Origin: Pseudomonas fluorescens
Lineage (GTDB): Bacteria; Pseudomonadota; Gammaproteobacteria; Pseudomonadales; Pseudomonadaceae
Reading direction: 5' to 3'
Assembly (NCBI RefSeq): GCF_018614775.1
Contig: NZ_JAGGOF010000023.1
Coordinates: forward strand, 1 to 36,759
Length of the DNA stretch: 36,759 nucleotides
Made by a program: the position numbers and the translations under genes. Below are positions 20,993 through 29,253 of this stretch, piece by piece. The notes beneath the pieces were generated by a model, which was not told the DNA's origin, did no database searches, and saw only the letters and a program-made list of their open reading frames with translations. Numbering within the stretch: position 1 is the first letter of the stretch; each line of letters opens with the position of its first letter.

Positions 20993-21015
20993 ACTGGCCG
21001 AACCCTTCTCCCCCC

Positions 21016-21102
21016 GTGGGAGCGAGCCTGCTCGCGATAGCGTCAGTTCAGCCAATTATTCATCGACTGACATTCAGCTATCGCGAGCAGGCTCGCTCCC
21101 AC
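21016..21102. repeat. REPIN: inverted pair of REP elements
   Basis: GTGGGAGCGAGCCTGCTCGCGATAGC (21016-21041) is repeated perfectly in inverted orientation at 21077-21102, with a 35-base spacer. Each arm contains the GCGAGC...GCTCGC hairpin core. It sits between lptF and the convergent gene at 21133. Confidence 0.92.
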
Positions 21103-21132
21103 AGGGGATAGCCGACATTCAACAATCGGTGT

Positions 21133-21462
21133 TTACGGCTCAAGCTTCTGCGGCGTCTCCTGCCCCATGCACCGCACGGCGCGTTTCTTCTCGTTGACCA
21201 GCACGCCGGACAGGCCTTTCTGCTCGGTATCGAACAGCACCAGCACGCCATCAGTGCATTGCGCAACCTGAGGCGCCGGCTCCAGGGAGACTTTGTAGTC
21301 TTCGCCCGGCACGGTCTTGAGCATGGTGAATTCGTTGAGCCGCAAGGCGTCCTCGGGTTTGGCGAAGTGCAGGTAGCCGTAGTACCACAGCACGGCAACG
21401 GTGCCGAGGATGCTGCAGATACCGGTGATGATCAGGGGAATGGCGTTACGTTCTTCGCTCAT
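21133..21462 (-). CDS. Hypothetical single-pass membrane protein coupled to the hydrolase
   Basis: 109 residues from the ATG at 21462, which overlaps the stop of the upstream hydrolase gene by 4 bases (ATGA). A short cytoplasmic head (MSEERNA) precedes one transmembrane helix (IPLIITGICSILGTVAVLWYYGYL). The rest is a small periplasmic domain with two cysteines (AQCTDG and VRCMGQ) that could form a disulfide. I do not recognise the family. Translational coupling suggests it works with the lipoprotein hydrolase. Confidence 0.75.
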   Translation of the reverse strand: MSEERNAIPLIITGICSILGTVAVLWYYGYLHFAKPEDALRLNEFTMLKTVPGEDYKVSLEPAPQVAQCTDGVLVLFDTEQKGLSGVLVNEKKRAVRCMGQETPQKLEP

Positions 21463-22364
21463 TGCGGGCTCTCTGGGGATTCAACGGGTGATTTCGGATA
21501 ATTCGGCACTTCGCCCAGGCGACGCAGGCCGTCGAAGTGTTGGGGATCGTCGAGGTAGCGCAGCATCACGGTGCGCCAGGTCGGGTCGGCGAACGTCTGC
21601 ACGTGCCCGCCGCGGGTCAATTGCAGGACCTTGGGCGGCGGCGCAGCTTGATACAGGCGGATGCCATTGGAAAGGGGCACGATCGGGTCGTCCAGGCTGT
21701 GGTAGATCAGCTTTGGCACGTCGGTCAATTGCGCCACCGAACTGATCGCGCTGTCACCGTCCGGCACCAGCCAGGACAGCGGCACCTGGAACGGCCAGGT
21801 CAGCCATGACGTACTCAGGGCGAAACGCCCGACATCGCGATAACTGGCGGGCACGCCGTCGAGCACCAGGGCCTTGAGTTGCCGCTGGCGCTGCGGATGC
21901 TCCACCAGGTAATGCACCGCCAGCGCACCGCCCAGGCTCTGGCCGAGCAGCACCAGCGGCTTGCCCTGGACTTGCGGCGACTGGTCCAGCCAGTTGAACG
22001 CGGCGTCGAGGTCCTGATAGATCGCCGGCAGGCTCGGCTCGCCTTCGGACACGCCGTAACCGCGGTAGTCGACCATCAACACCTGATAACCCTGCTCCGG
22101 CAACCACCAGCTGCCGCCCAGGTGCCAGGCCAGGTTGCCGCCATTGCCGTGCAGGTGCAGCACCGTGCCCTTGACCGTGACACCGGGTTTGACCGGCAGC
22201 CACCAGCCGTGGAGCTTGAGGCCGTCGGCGGTGACCAGGGTCACGTCGCGGTAGTCGAGCTTGGCCCGCTCCGGGGTGAACGGCAACCCGGGCTCGGGGT
22301 AGAACAGCAGCGAACTGCAACCACTCAGGGCCAGCAGCAGGCAAAAAATGCCGAGGGTTCGCAT
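21459..22364 (-). CDS. Alpha/beta-hydrolase lipoprotein
   Basis: 301 residues from the ATG at 22364 (MRTLGIFCLLLALSGC). Upstream codons cover a REP repeat and are not coding. The lipobox is LSGC (Cys16). The alpha/beta-hydrolase fold shows the oxyanion segment LHLHGNGGN, VDYRGYGVSEG, the nucleophile elbow GQSLGG (Ser143), the acid loop HSLDDPIVPL and a late GGHVQTF with the catalytic histidine. It resembles the ABHD13/BEM46-like serine hydrolases, anchored in the envelope facing the periplasm. The substrate is unknown. The four-base overlap couples it to the small membrane protein gene downstream. Confidence 0.87.
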   Translation of the reverse strand: MRTLGIFCLLLALSGCSSLLFYPEPGLPFTPERAKLDYRDVTLVTADGLKLHGWWLPVKPGVTVKGTVLHLHGNGGNLAWHLGGSWWLPEQGYQVLMVDYRGYGVSEGEPSLPAIYQDLDAAFNWLDQSPQVQGKPLVLLGQSLGGALAVHYLVEHPQRQRQLKALVLDGVPASYRDVGRFALSTSWLTWPFQVPLSWLVPDGDSAISSVAQLTDVPKLIYHSLDDPIVPLSNGIRLYQAAPPPKVLQLTRGGHVQTFADPTWRTVMLRYLDDPQHFDGLRRLGEVPNYPKSPVESPESPQ

Positions 22365-22401
22365 CCGGTGAACCTCGTAAAGGGAAGAGAAACACGGCCC
22401 C

Positions 22402-22490
22402 TGTGGGAGCGAGCCTGCTCGCGATTGCGGACGGACTTTCAATATCGGATTGACTGACCTAGCGCAATCGCGAGCAGGCTCGCTCCCACA
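22402..22490. repeat. REPIN: inverted pair of REP elements
   Basis: TGTGGGAGCGAGCCTGCTCGCGATTGCG (22402-22429) is repeated perfectly in inverted orientation at 22463-22490. The REP core is identical to that at 21016-21102; only the last bases before the spacer differ. It separates the hydrolase and DUF1704 genes. Confidence 0.92.
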
Positions 22491-22507
22491 TGTTTGACCG
22501 CGTGGGC

Positions 22508-23785
22508 TTAAAGGATATTGGAATAATCCGCTTCGATCCGGTCCAGGCTCAGGTGGTTCAGGAAGTTGGAGAAACACATCCAGGCCGACAGTGCGTTCAT
22601 GTCGCGGAACTGGTCGGGCAGGTACTTGGGCGGCACGACCAGGCCCTCGTCCACCAGTTGCCGCAAAGTGCGCATGTCCTCCAGGGTGGTCTTGCCGCAG
22701 AACAGCAGCGGCACCTGCTCCAGCTTGCCTTTGCGCACGGCCAGCTGAATGTAGTTGTAAACCATGATGAAGCCCTTGAGGTAGGACAAGTCTTTGGTGA
22801 ATGGCAGACCGGTCGGCACCGAACCACGGAAAACCCGGCTGGCGTTTCCGTAGCTTTCAGCCATCTCGAAGCCCTGCTCGCGGAAGAATTCGAAGACCTG
22901 GAGGAAGTCGGCCCCCTCCTCCACCATATGGATGGCGCGGGTACGGTTGGTGAGTTTGCGCAACCGGCTCGGGTAGGAGGCGAAGGTGATGATTTCCATC
23001 AGGATCGCCAGGCCTTCCTGGGTCACGGTGGACGAGGGTGGGCCCTTGGACAGGAAGGTACAGATCGGCTGGTTCAAACCGTTGAGCGTGGTGCCGACGT
23101 GCACCAGCCCCTCGTGGACCTCCAGCGCGCGCACGTCGCGCTCATTGAACAGCGCATCGGTGCGGATCTTGATGTAGTCCGCGCCCGCCGCCGCGTCGGC
23201 GACGATCCCGTCGGACTCGAACACCCGGATGGTTTCCTCGGCTTCACCGAACACCCGGTTGAGCCGGTGCTGCAACAGGCTGACGGCTTCCTTGGCGCTG
23301 AGGATCTTTGGCTCATCCTTCAGATCGCCACGGCCGTCGATGTTGTTCAGGTAATCGGACAGCATCAGGCCCAGGTCGGCCAGTGTCGGGTCGCCGGCGT
23401 GGAAGGCGTCGGAGGCGGCGCCATAGAGTTCCTGGGAGATCAGCCCGAAATCCTCGGTACCACGGGCTTCGAGCATGCGCACCACCATGCGGTATTCCTT
23501 GCACATGCGGCGCATGATCTGGCCAACCGGGTTGAACTGCCCGAGCTGGCGGGTGATATCGCGCTCGATGTTCTGGAACTCCAGCTTCACTTTGCTGGAA
23601 TCGAAGGACAGCGGCCGGTTGAGGTAATAGTCGCGGTCCACGGCAGGCAGTTCCTTGCCCTTGGCCTTGAGAAACCCTTTGCGGATGCTCTCGTCCCACT
23701 TCACCGCATCAAGGATGCGAATCGGCGTTTGCGCCAGCACAATGCGATCGGACAAGGTGCGTATCGTCTGCTGGTAATCGTCCAC
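22508..23785 (-). CDS. DUF1704 / flavohemoglobin expression-modulating QEGLA-motif protein, putative metallopeptidase
   Basis: 425 residues from a GTG at 23785 with AGGAG 6 bases upstream. A TTG 12 codons earlier, abutting the previous stop, has no such site. The family signature TQEGLA is present (Glu257), and 28 residues earlier lies HEGLVH (His224, His229), an HEXXXH motif. Eukaryotic DUF1704 proteins (MATCAP) are known metallocarboxypeptidases that use HEXXXH plus a downstream glutamate, so the same metal site is likely here. The bacterial label about flavohemoglobin expression is historical. There is no signal peptide, so the protein is probably cytoplasmic. It follows a lipoprotein gene in one probable operon. 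The substrate is unknown. Confidence 0.88.
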   Translation of the reverse strand: MDDYQQTIRTLSDRIVLAQTPIRILDAVKWDESIRKGFLKAKGKELPAVDRDYYLNRPLSFDSSKVKLEFQNIERDITRQLGQFNPVGQIMRRMCKEYRMVVRMLEARGTEDFGLISQELYGAASDAFHAGDPTLADLGLMLSDYLNNIDGRGDLKDEPKILSAKEAVSLLQHRLNRVFGEAEETIRVFESDGIVADAAAGADYIKIRTDALFNERDVRALEVHEGLVHVGTTLNGLNQPICTFLSKGPPSSTVTQEGLAILMEIITFASYPSRLRKLTNRTRAIHMVEEGADFLQVFEFFREQGFEMAESYGNASRVFRGSVPTGLPFTKDLSYLKGFIMVYNYIQLAVRKGKLEQVPLLFCGKTTLEDMRTLRQLVDEGLVVPPKYLPDQFRDMNALSAWMCFSNFLNHLSLDRIEADYSNIL

Positions 23786-23821
23786 CCGTAGCTCCTGTGA
23801 AAAGACATCTGCCTGCTGCAA

Positions 23822-24376
23822 TTATTGGGATTTATCCAGCCGCCGGTAGCGCACGGCCTCCGAGAACACATCGGAATTGGCCGGATCATCGAGGTAACTG
23901 AAGACCTTGCTCATGTCGCTGTCCACCAACACGCCTTCACCGGCTTCGCTCTGGCTTGCCTGGCCGCTGAGAATCTTCTGGCCGATAGCCTGGTTGATCT
24001 GCTCCAGGTCCAGGTTATAGACCACCAGTTCCTGCTTGTCGGTCAGTTCAAACCCGGCGATCACGAAATGCCCCCCATAGCGGGCAGGCACTTTCGCCGA
24101 CAGGTACCAGCGGCTGCCATGGCGGGAGACGGTGAGCGCGATGGCTTCGCGTTCCTGGGGCCGGGCCCTGAAGTAGCTGATGGCCTGGTAGTGGTGCCTG
24201 CCGACTTTGGTCAGTTCAAGGTTCAGCGGTTCGCCCCAGGCATTGGTGCTGGTCCAGTGGCCGAGCAAACCCTTGGGCGCGGCCTCGGTGTCGGGTAGCG
24301 GCGCCTTGAAGGACACCAGGCAGCCACTGAGCAGCAGCAACGACACGGCCATTACAACGGCACGCCAGGCTTTCAT
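23822..24376 (-). CDS. Hypothetical lipoprotein upstream of the DUF1704 gene
   Basis: 184 residues from the ATG at 24376. A typical lipoprotein signal ends in LLLLSGC (Cys19). The mature domain (GLLGHWTSTNAWGEPLNLELTKVG, SRWYLSAKVPARYGGHFVIAGFEL) looks like a beta-rich small barrel. It is followed by a helical tail with SDMSKVFSYLDDPANSDVF. The family is not known to me by function. The synteny (lipoprotein upstream of a TetR-lysS block) resembles P. aeruginosa PA3698. It lies just upstream of the DUF1704 gene in the same orientation, 36 bases before its GTG. Confidence 0.8.
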   Translation of the reverse strand: MKAWRAVVMAVSLLLLSGCLVSFKAPLPDTEAAPKGLLGHWTSTNAWGEPLNLELTKVGRHHYQAISYFRARPQEREAIALTVSRHGSRWYLSAKVPARYGGHFVIAGFELTDKQELVVYNLDLEQINQAIGQKILSGQASQSEAGEGVLVDSDMSKVFSYLDDPANSDVFSEAVRYRRLDKSQ

Positions 24377-24402
24377 TTGAACTCCCTATGGCACAGCGCT
24401 TC

Positions 24403-24433
24403 GATCGTTCCCATGCTCTGCGTGGGAACGATC
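24403..24433. repeat. Single hairpin repeat of the CGTTCCCACGC family
   Basis: GATCGTTCCCA and TGGGAACGATC form a perfect 11-base stem around TGCTCTGCG. It is the same family as the pair at 5011-5113. Lying 10 bases after the TetR stop, it could end that transcript. Confidence 0.8.
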
Positions 24434-24442
24434 AGGCCGAGG

Positions 24443-25159
24443 TTACACCGACGCCAGTACCAGGTGCATGTAGCGGGTCAGGATACCGAGCATGTCTTCA
24501 CCGGCGACCGGCTCGGCGTTGTTGAGCAAGCCCTGATATTCCATCCGTCCGATAATGGCCGTCAACACTTTGGCATCCTGGTGCGGGTCGCGGGAGCCCA
24601 GTACCTGGAAAATCTGACAAGTACCTTGCAACAGGATTTTCTGGTGGGAGCGCACCAGTTCCGCCAGTCGGGGGTTGAGCAGCGCTTCCTGGCGAAAGGC
24701 CTGTTCGGCCATCAGGTACTCGCGACGGTTTTGCAATTGGTGCTGCACGTAGTCGGCGGTCAACCGTGCCATATCGTCCGCCAGCTGCGAGCGGGATTCG
24801 GCGCTGCCATCACCGTAGGCGACCATCTCGCGCAGCAGGCCTTCCTTGTTGGTCCACAGCTTGGCCATGAACGCCGCGCTGCGCTCCACGTATTGGGCGA
24901 AGGTATCGGTGAGCAGGTCATCGATGTCCTTGAAATAATACGTGGTGGCCGACAGCGGCACGCCGGCTTCGGCGGCCACGGCGCGGTGGCGTACCGCTCG
25001 CACGCCATCGCGCACCACAATGCGCATGGCCGCGTCGAGAATCTCCTGGCGACGCTGCTCACTGCCCTGTCGGCTGGCCTTGCGGCCCTGGTACTGAACA
25101 CTTTCAGCGACAGCCGTGGCGACGCCCGCTGCACCTTCTGAAGCCATTGCACGATTCAC
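24443..25159 (-). CDS. TetR-family transcriptional regulator
   Basis: 238 residues from a GTG at 25159. GAGGA lies about 10 bases upstream. An ATG four codons later would be too far from it. After a 30-residue polar leader comes the TetR domain: RRQEILDAAMRIVVRDGVRAVRHRAVAAEAGVPLSATTYYFKD, with the helix-turn-helix near residues 57-77. A helical C-terminal ligand domain follows. The position next to lysS matches P. aeruginosa PA3699, a TetR regulator. Its targets are unknown. A near-palindrome in its own promoter at 25196-25211 may be an autoregulatory operator. Confidence 0.9.
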   Translation of the reverse strand: MNRAMASEGAAGVATAVAESVQYQGRKASRQGSEQRRQEILDAAMRIVVRDGVRAVRHRAVAAEAGVPLSATTYYFKDIDDLLTDTFAQYVERSAAFMAKLWTNKEGLLREMVAYGDGSAESRSQLADDMARLTADYVQHQLQNRREYLMAEQAFRQEALLNPRLAELVRSHQKILLQGTCQIFQVLGSRDPHQDAKVLTAIIGRMEYQGLLNNAEPVAGEDMLGILTRYMHLVLASV

Positions 25160-25195
25160 GACAGGTCTTTCCTCGCTATTTCGAAAGTAACCAAT

Positions 25196-25211
25196 TGATA
25201 CGTTTGTACCA
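25196..25211. promoter_or_regulatory. Candidate operator upstream of the TetR gene
   Basis: TGATAC-GTTT-GTACCA is a 16-base near-palindrome (five of six arm positions match) 37 bases upstream of the TetR start. The position and size fit autoregulation by a TetR dimer. No other evidence. Confidence 0.35.
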
Positions 25212-25220
25212 GACAGGCAA

Positions 25221-25247
25221 TAAAAAGCCGCCCTTCCAGGCGGCTTC
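25221..25247 (-). terminator. Rho-independent terminator of lysS
   Basis: On the minus strand AAGCCGCC-TGGAAG-GGCGGCTT forms an 8-base stem followed by TTTATT, starting 14 bases after the lysS stop. Confidence 0.88.
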
Positions 25248-25260
25248 TTAATTGAAACAC

Positions 25261-26763
25261 TTACGCTTGCGGCCGCATGTGCGGGAAGAGGATGACATCC
25301 CTGATCGACGGCGAGTTGGTCAGCAACATCACCAGGCGATCAATGCCGATGCCTTCACCGGCGGTCGGCGGCATGCCGTATTCCAGGGCGCGCACGAAGT
25401 CGGCATCGTAGTGCATGGCTTCGTCGTCGCCGGCGTCCTTGTCGGCCACCTGGGCCATGAAGCGCTCGGCCTGGTCTTCCGCGTCATTGAGCTCGGAGTA
25501 GGCGTTGGCGATTTCGCGGCCTCCGATGAACAGCTCGAAACGGTCGGTCACGCTTGGGTTCTCGTCGTTGCGACGGGCCAGCGGCGACACTTCGAACGGG
25601 TACTGGGTGATGAAGTGCGGCTGCTCCAGCTTGTGCTCGACCAGCTCTTCGAAAATCATCACTTGCAGCTTGCCCAGGCCTTCGAAGCCGAGCACCTTGG
25701 CGCCGGCTTTCTTGGCGATGGCGCGGGCCTTGTCGATGTCGGTGAGGTCAGCGGCGGTCAACTCAGGGTTGTACTTGAGGATCGAATCGAATACCGAGAG
25801 GCGCACGAACGGCTCGCCGAAGTGGAACACCTTGTCGCCATACGGCACGTCGGTGCTGCCCAGAACCAGCTGCGCCAGCTCGCGGAACAGCTCCTCGGTC
25901 AGGTCCATGTTGTCTTTGTAGTCGGCGTAGGCCTGGTAGAACTCGAGCATGGTGAACTCGGGGTTGTGCCGGGTCGAAACGCCTTCGTTACGGAAGTTGC
26001 GGTTGATCTCGAAGACTTTCTCGAACCCGCCGACCACCAGCCGCTTGAGGTACAGCTCCGGGGCGATGCGCAGGAACATTTCCATGTCCAGGGCGTTGTG
26101 GTGGGTCTCGAACGGCTTGGCCGCCGCGCCGCCAGGAATGGTCTGCAGCATCGGCGTCTCGACTTCCAGGAAGTCGCGCTTCATCAGGAAGCTGCGGATG
26201 TGGGCGATGACCTGCGAGCGCACGCGGAACGTCTGGCGCACATCTTCGTTGACGATCAGGTCGACGTAGCGCTGGCGATAGCGCTGTTCGGTGTCGGTCA
26301 GGCCGTGGTGCTTGTCCGGCAGTGGGCGCAGGGACTTGGTCAGCAGGCGCACGCTGGTCATTTCAACGTACAGGTCGCCCTTGCCGGAACGGGCCAGGGT
26401 GCCTTCGGCGGCGATGATGTCGCCCAGGTCCCAGGTCTTGACGGCGGCCAGGGTTTCTTCCGGCAGGGTCTTGCGGTTGACGTAGACCTGGATGCGCCCG
26501 GTCATGTCCTGGATGACCATGAACGAACCCCGGTTGAGCATGATGCGACCGGCCACCTTGACTGGAATCGCCGCCTCGGCCAGTTCTTCCTTGGTCTTGT
26601 CCGCGTACTGCTTCTGCAGGGCGTCGCAATAGGCGTCGCGGCGGAAGTCGTTCGGGAAGGCCTGGCCCTTGGCGCGCTCGGCAGCCAGCTTTTCCTTGCG
26701 CAGGGCGATCAGGGAGTTTTCTTCCTGTTGCAGGGCTTGCGGGTCGAGTTCTAGGTCGCTCAT
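25261..26763 (-). CDS. lysS: Lysyl-tRNA synthetase (class II)
   Basis: 500 residues from the ATG at 26763. It attaches lysine to tRNA-Lys in the cytoplasm. An N-terminal OB-fold anticodon-binding domain (about residues 60-165, [20 protein letters not shown]) precedes the class II catalytic core. Motif 2 is [18 protein letters not shown]. Motif 3 is [21 protein letters not shown]. The ending [12 protein letters not shown] is the family C-terminus. It follows prfB by 105 bases on the same strand, the familiar prfB-lysS arrangement, and ends in a clear terminator. Confidence 0.98.
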   Translation of the reverse strand: MSDLELDPQALQQEENSLIALRKEKLAAERAKGQAFPNDFRRDAYCDALQKQYADKTKEELAEAAIPVKVAGRIMLNRGSFMVIQDMTGRIQVYVNRKTLPEETLAAVKTWDLGDIIAAEGTLARSGKGDLYVEMTSVRLLTKSLRPLPDKHHGLTDTEQRYRQRYVDLIVNEDVRQTFRVRSQVIAHIRSFLMKRDFLEVETPMLQTIPGGAAAKPFETHHNALDMEMFLRIAPELYLKRLVVGGFEKVFEINRNFRNEGVSTRHNPEFTMLEFYQAYADYKDNMDLTEELFRELAQLVLGSTDVPYGDKVFHFGEPFVRLSVFDSILKYNPELTAADLTDIDKARAIAKKAGAKVLGFEGLGKLQVMIFEELVEHKLEQPHFITQYPFEVSPLARRNDENPSVTDRFELFIGGREIANAYSELNDAEDQAERFMAQVADKDAGDDEAMHYDADFVRALEYGMPPTAGEGIGIDRLVMLLTNSPSIRDVILFPHMRPQA

Positions 26764-26868
26764 GTCTTTAAGGATTCCATCACAGGTTCGTTGCCTCCGG
26801 CGCCGGGCCGGAGTTTGCGGGCAAGCCTCACTTGAGGAAGTGGGCCTGCCCGGCGCATGGGTATCGCG

Positions 26869-27964
26869 TTACAGGCCTTGCTTGAGGCTCGCTTCCAGGT
26901 ATTCGTCGATGTCGCCGTCGAGCACCTTGTCGCAATCGCTGCGTTCGATGTTGGTACGCAGGTCCTTGATGCGCGAAGCGTCGAGCACGTACGAACGGAT
27001 CTGGTGGCCCCAGCCGATGTCCGACTTGGTGTCTTCCAGCGCCTGGGACGCCGCGTTGCGCTTCTGCACTTCCTGCTCGTAAAGGCGCGCGCGGAGCATC
27101 TTCATCGCGGTGTCTTTGTTGGCGTGCTGGGAACGCTCGTTCTGGCAGCTGACCACGGTGTTGGTCGGTACGTGGGTGATCCGTACGGCCGAGTCGGTGG
27201 TGTTGACGTGCTGGCCACCGGCACCTGAAGAACGGTAGGTGTCGATGCGCAGGTCCGCCGGGTTGATCTCGATTTCGATGTTGTCATCGATTTCCGGCGA
27301 TACGAACACCGCCGAGAACGAGGTGTGGCGACGGTTGCCGGAGTCGAACGGGCTCTTGCGCACCAGGCGGTGCACGCCGATCTCGGTGCGCAGCCAGCCA
27401 AAGGCGTATTCGCCCTTGATGTGCACGGTGGCGCCCTTGATACCGGCGACTTCACCGGCCGACAGTTCCATGATGGTCGCGTCGAAACCGCGTTTGTCAG
27501 CCCAGCGCAGGTACATGCGCAGCAGGATGTTGGCCCAGTCCTGGGCTTCGGTGCCGCCGGAACCGGCCTGGATGTCCAGGTAGGCGTTGTTCATGTCCAT
27601 CTCGCCGCTGAACATGCGACGGAATTCCAGCTTGGCCAGGGCCTCGTCGAGGCGCGTCAGCTCGGCGACGACATCGCCGACCGCGCCTTCGTCGTCTTCT
27701 TCGACAGCCATGTCCAACAGGTCGCGGCAATCGGCCAGGCCGCTGGACAATTCATCCAGGGTCTCGACGATCTGCGCCAGCGCAGAACGTTCGCGGCCCA
27801 GTTCCTGGGCATACGACGGGTTGTTCCAGACACTCGGATCTTCAAGCTCGCGATTGACCTCGGTCAGGCGCTCATGCTTTTGATCGTAGTCAAAGATACC
27901 CCCGAATAGTTTCGGAGCGCTCGGACAGGTCCTTGATGGTGTTCAGGATCGGGTTGATTTCCAT
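26869..27964 (-). CDS. prfB: Peptide chain release factor 2, with programmed +1 frameshift
   Basis: 364 residues after frameshifting. RF2 recognises UAA and UGA stop codons and releases the peptide. The first 24 codons ([24 protein letters not shown], from the ATG at 27964) run into an in-frame TGA at 27890-27892. The sequence GGGGGTATCTTTGAC supplies the internal Shine-Dalgarno-like tract and the slippery CTT before that TGA. Slipping +1 gives [11 protein letters not shown] and the rest of the protein. The SPF anticodon-like motif (RKSPFDSG) and the catalytic GGQ ([13 protein letters not shown]) are intact. RF2 thereby controls its own synthesis, since frameshifting rises when RF2 is scarce. 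The only ATG-started open stretch in the main frame (27750) lacks the N-terminus and is not the real start. Confidence 0.97.
27881..27900 (-). promoter_or_regulatory. prfB autoregulatory frameshift site
   Basis: On the minus strand, GGTATCTTTGACTACGATCA spans the slippery CTT, the TGA at codon 25 and the +1-frame GAC. The G-run just upstream acts as the Shine-Dalgarno-like stimulator. This is the classical RF2 feedback element. Confidence 0.95.
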
Positions 27965-28083
27965 GGCGGGCAGCACTCGTTGGCGAACTTTTGAAAGCCG
28001 GCGAGTATAACGTAATCACGCGCCAGCGGCAGCCCGCCCGGCGGCTTTAGGGGCAATGAGATTGGCCTGCGGCGCAGGGATCT

Positions 28084-28169
28084 GTGGGAGCAAGGCTTGC
28101 CCGCGATGAAGTTGATGCGATTCAAGGGAATACCGAGTCGCCCTTATCGCGGGCAAGCCTTGCTTTCAC
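28084..28169. repeat. REP-like inverted pair, GCAAGGCTTGC subtype
   Basis: GTGGGAGCAAGGCTTGCCCGCGAT at the left is mirrored by ATCGCGGGCAAGCCTTGCTTTCAC at 28146-28169, with two changes in the outer tail (CTTTCAC instead of CTCCCAC). It is a different subtype from the GCGAGC elements at 21016 and 22402. It lies between wspR and prfB. Confidence 0.85.
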
Positions 28170-28206
28170 CATCTCCCTCGCCACAAAAGCGTTACGGCTC
28201 CATGGC

Positions 28207-29208
28207 TTACGCGATGCCAACGCGATTGCGCCCATTGTCCTTGGCCATGTACAACCCCTTGTCCGCCGCCGAAATCAACTGACGGCTATCGCCCCCTTGC
28301 TGCGGCGTGAGGGTCGAGACGCCGATGCTGACGGTCAGGTTCTCGCCACCGTCGGGCGTGGCGTGGGGAATTTTCAGGGCGAGCACGCCCTGGCGCAGTT
28401 TTTCGGCCATCAGCCGGGCGCCGCCAGGCGAGGTGCCGGGCAACACCAAGGCAAACTCTTCGCCACCGTAACGGGCCGGCAGGTCGGATGGGCGACTGCA
28501 GGCATCGCGGATCGCCGCGGCCACCTTGCGCAAGGCTTCGTCACCCTCCAGGTGGCCGAAGTTGTCGTTGTAGGACTTGAAGTAATCCACATCGATCATC
28601 AGCAGCGACAACTGGCTCTGGTCCCGCAGCGCCCTTCTCCACTCCAGTTCCAGGTACTCGTTGAAATGCCGGCGATTCGACAGCCCGGTGAGGCCGTCGG
28701 AATTCATCAGGCGTTGCAACACCAGGTTGGTGTCGAGCAGTTGCTGCTGGCTGACCCGCAACGCGCGATAGGCCGCGTCGCGCTGCAGCAGCATCGTGTA
28801 GGAACGCGAGTGGTAGCGGATACGCGCCACCAATTCGATATTGTCGGGTAGTTTCACCAGGTAGTCGTTGGCCCCGGCGGCAAACGCCGCGCTCTTGATC
28901 AGTGGGTCTTCCTTGGTGGACAGGACAATGATCGGAATATCGCGGGTGGCCGGGTGATTGCGGTACTCGCGCACCAGGCTCAGGCCATCGAGGCCGGGCA
29001 TCACCAGGTCCTGGAGGATCACCGTCGGCTTGATCCGGACCGCGTGGGCGATGGCCTGGTGCGGATCGGAGCAGAAGTGGAAGTCGATGTTGTCTTCACT
29101 CGATAGCCCGCGCCGCACCGCCTCGCCAATCATCGCCTGGTCGTCGACGAGCAAGACCATGGCGGCGTTCTCATCGCTCTTGAATCCGTCGAGCTGTAAA
29201 TCATGCAT
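28207..29208 (-). CDS. wspR: Diguanylate cyclase response regulator WspR
   Basis: 333 residues from the ATG at 29208 (AGGTGAG upstream). A CheY-like receiver (about residues 17-135) carries the phospho-acceptor Asp67 in [12 protein letters not shown] helical linker (about 140-165) joins it to a GGDEF domain with the active-site variant GGEEF (residues 248-252), which is active in this family. The product-inhibition site RPSD (239-242) is present. Phosphorylated by WspE, WspR clusters and makes cyclic-di-GMP, favouring biofilm and exopolysaccharide production. It is the last gene of the wsp cluster, after a 45-base gap, unlike the overlapping genes upstream. Confidence 0.97.
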   Translation of the reverse strand: MHDLQLDGFKSDENAAMVLLVDDQAMIGEAVRRGLSSEDNIDFHFCSDPHQAIAHAVRIKPTVILQDLVMPGLDGLSLVREYRNHPATRDIPIIVLSTKEDPLIKSAAFAAGANDYLVKLPDNIELVARIRYHSRSYTMLLQRDAAYRALRVSQQQLLDTNLVLQRLMNSDGLTGLSNRRHFNEYLELEWRRALRDQSQLSLLMIDVDYFKSYNDNFGHLEGDEALRKVAAAIRDACSRPSDLPARYGGEEFALVLPGTSPGGARLMAEKLRQGVLALKIPHATPDGGENLTVSIGVSTLTPQQGGDSRQLISAADKGLYMAKDNGRNRVGIA

Positions 29209-29253
29209 GGGGGCTCACCTGAGTACGGCCTGGGGCAAGGCTGCCGGGGATCA

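Noticed and set aside
25252..26754. Plus-strand open frame covering all of lysS
   Set aside because: It mirrors lysS codon for codon; low-complexity His/Gln/Val-rich translation and no ribosome-binding site.
27890..27892. In-frame stop near the start of prfB, suggesting a pseudogene
   Set aside because: It is the conserved RF2 programmed frameshift site with G-run and CTT TGA C; the gene is intact.
21016..28169. Repeats as a CRISPR array
   Set aside because: The repeats are inverted pairs at scattered intergenic sites without regular spacers or cas genes; they are REP-type elements.
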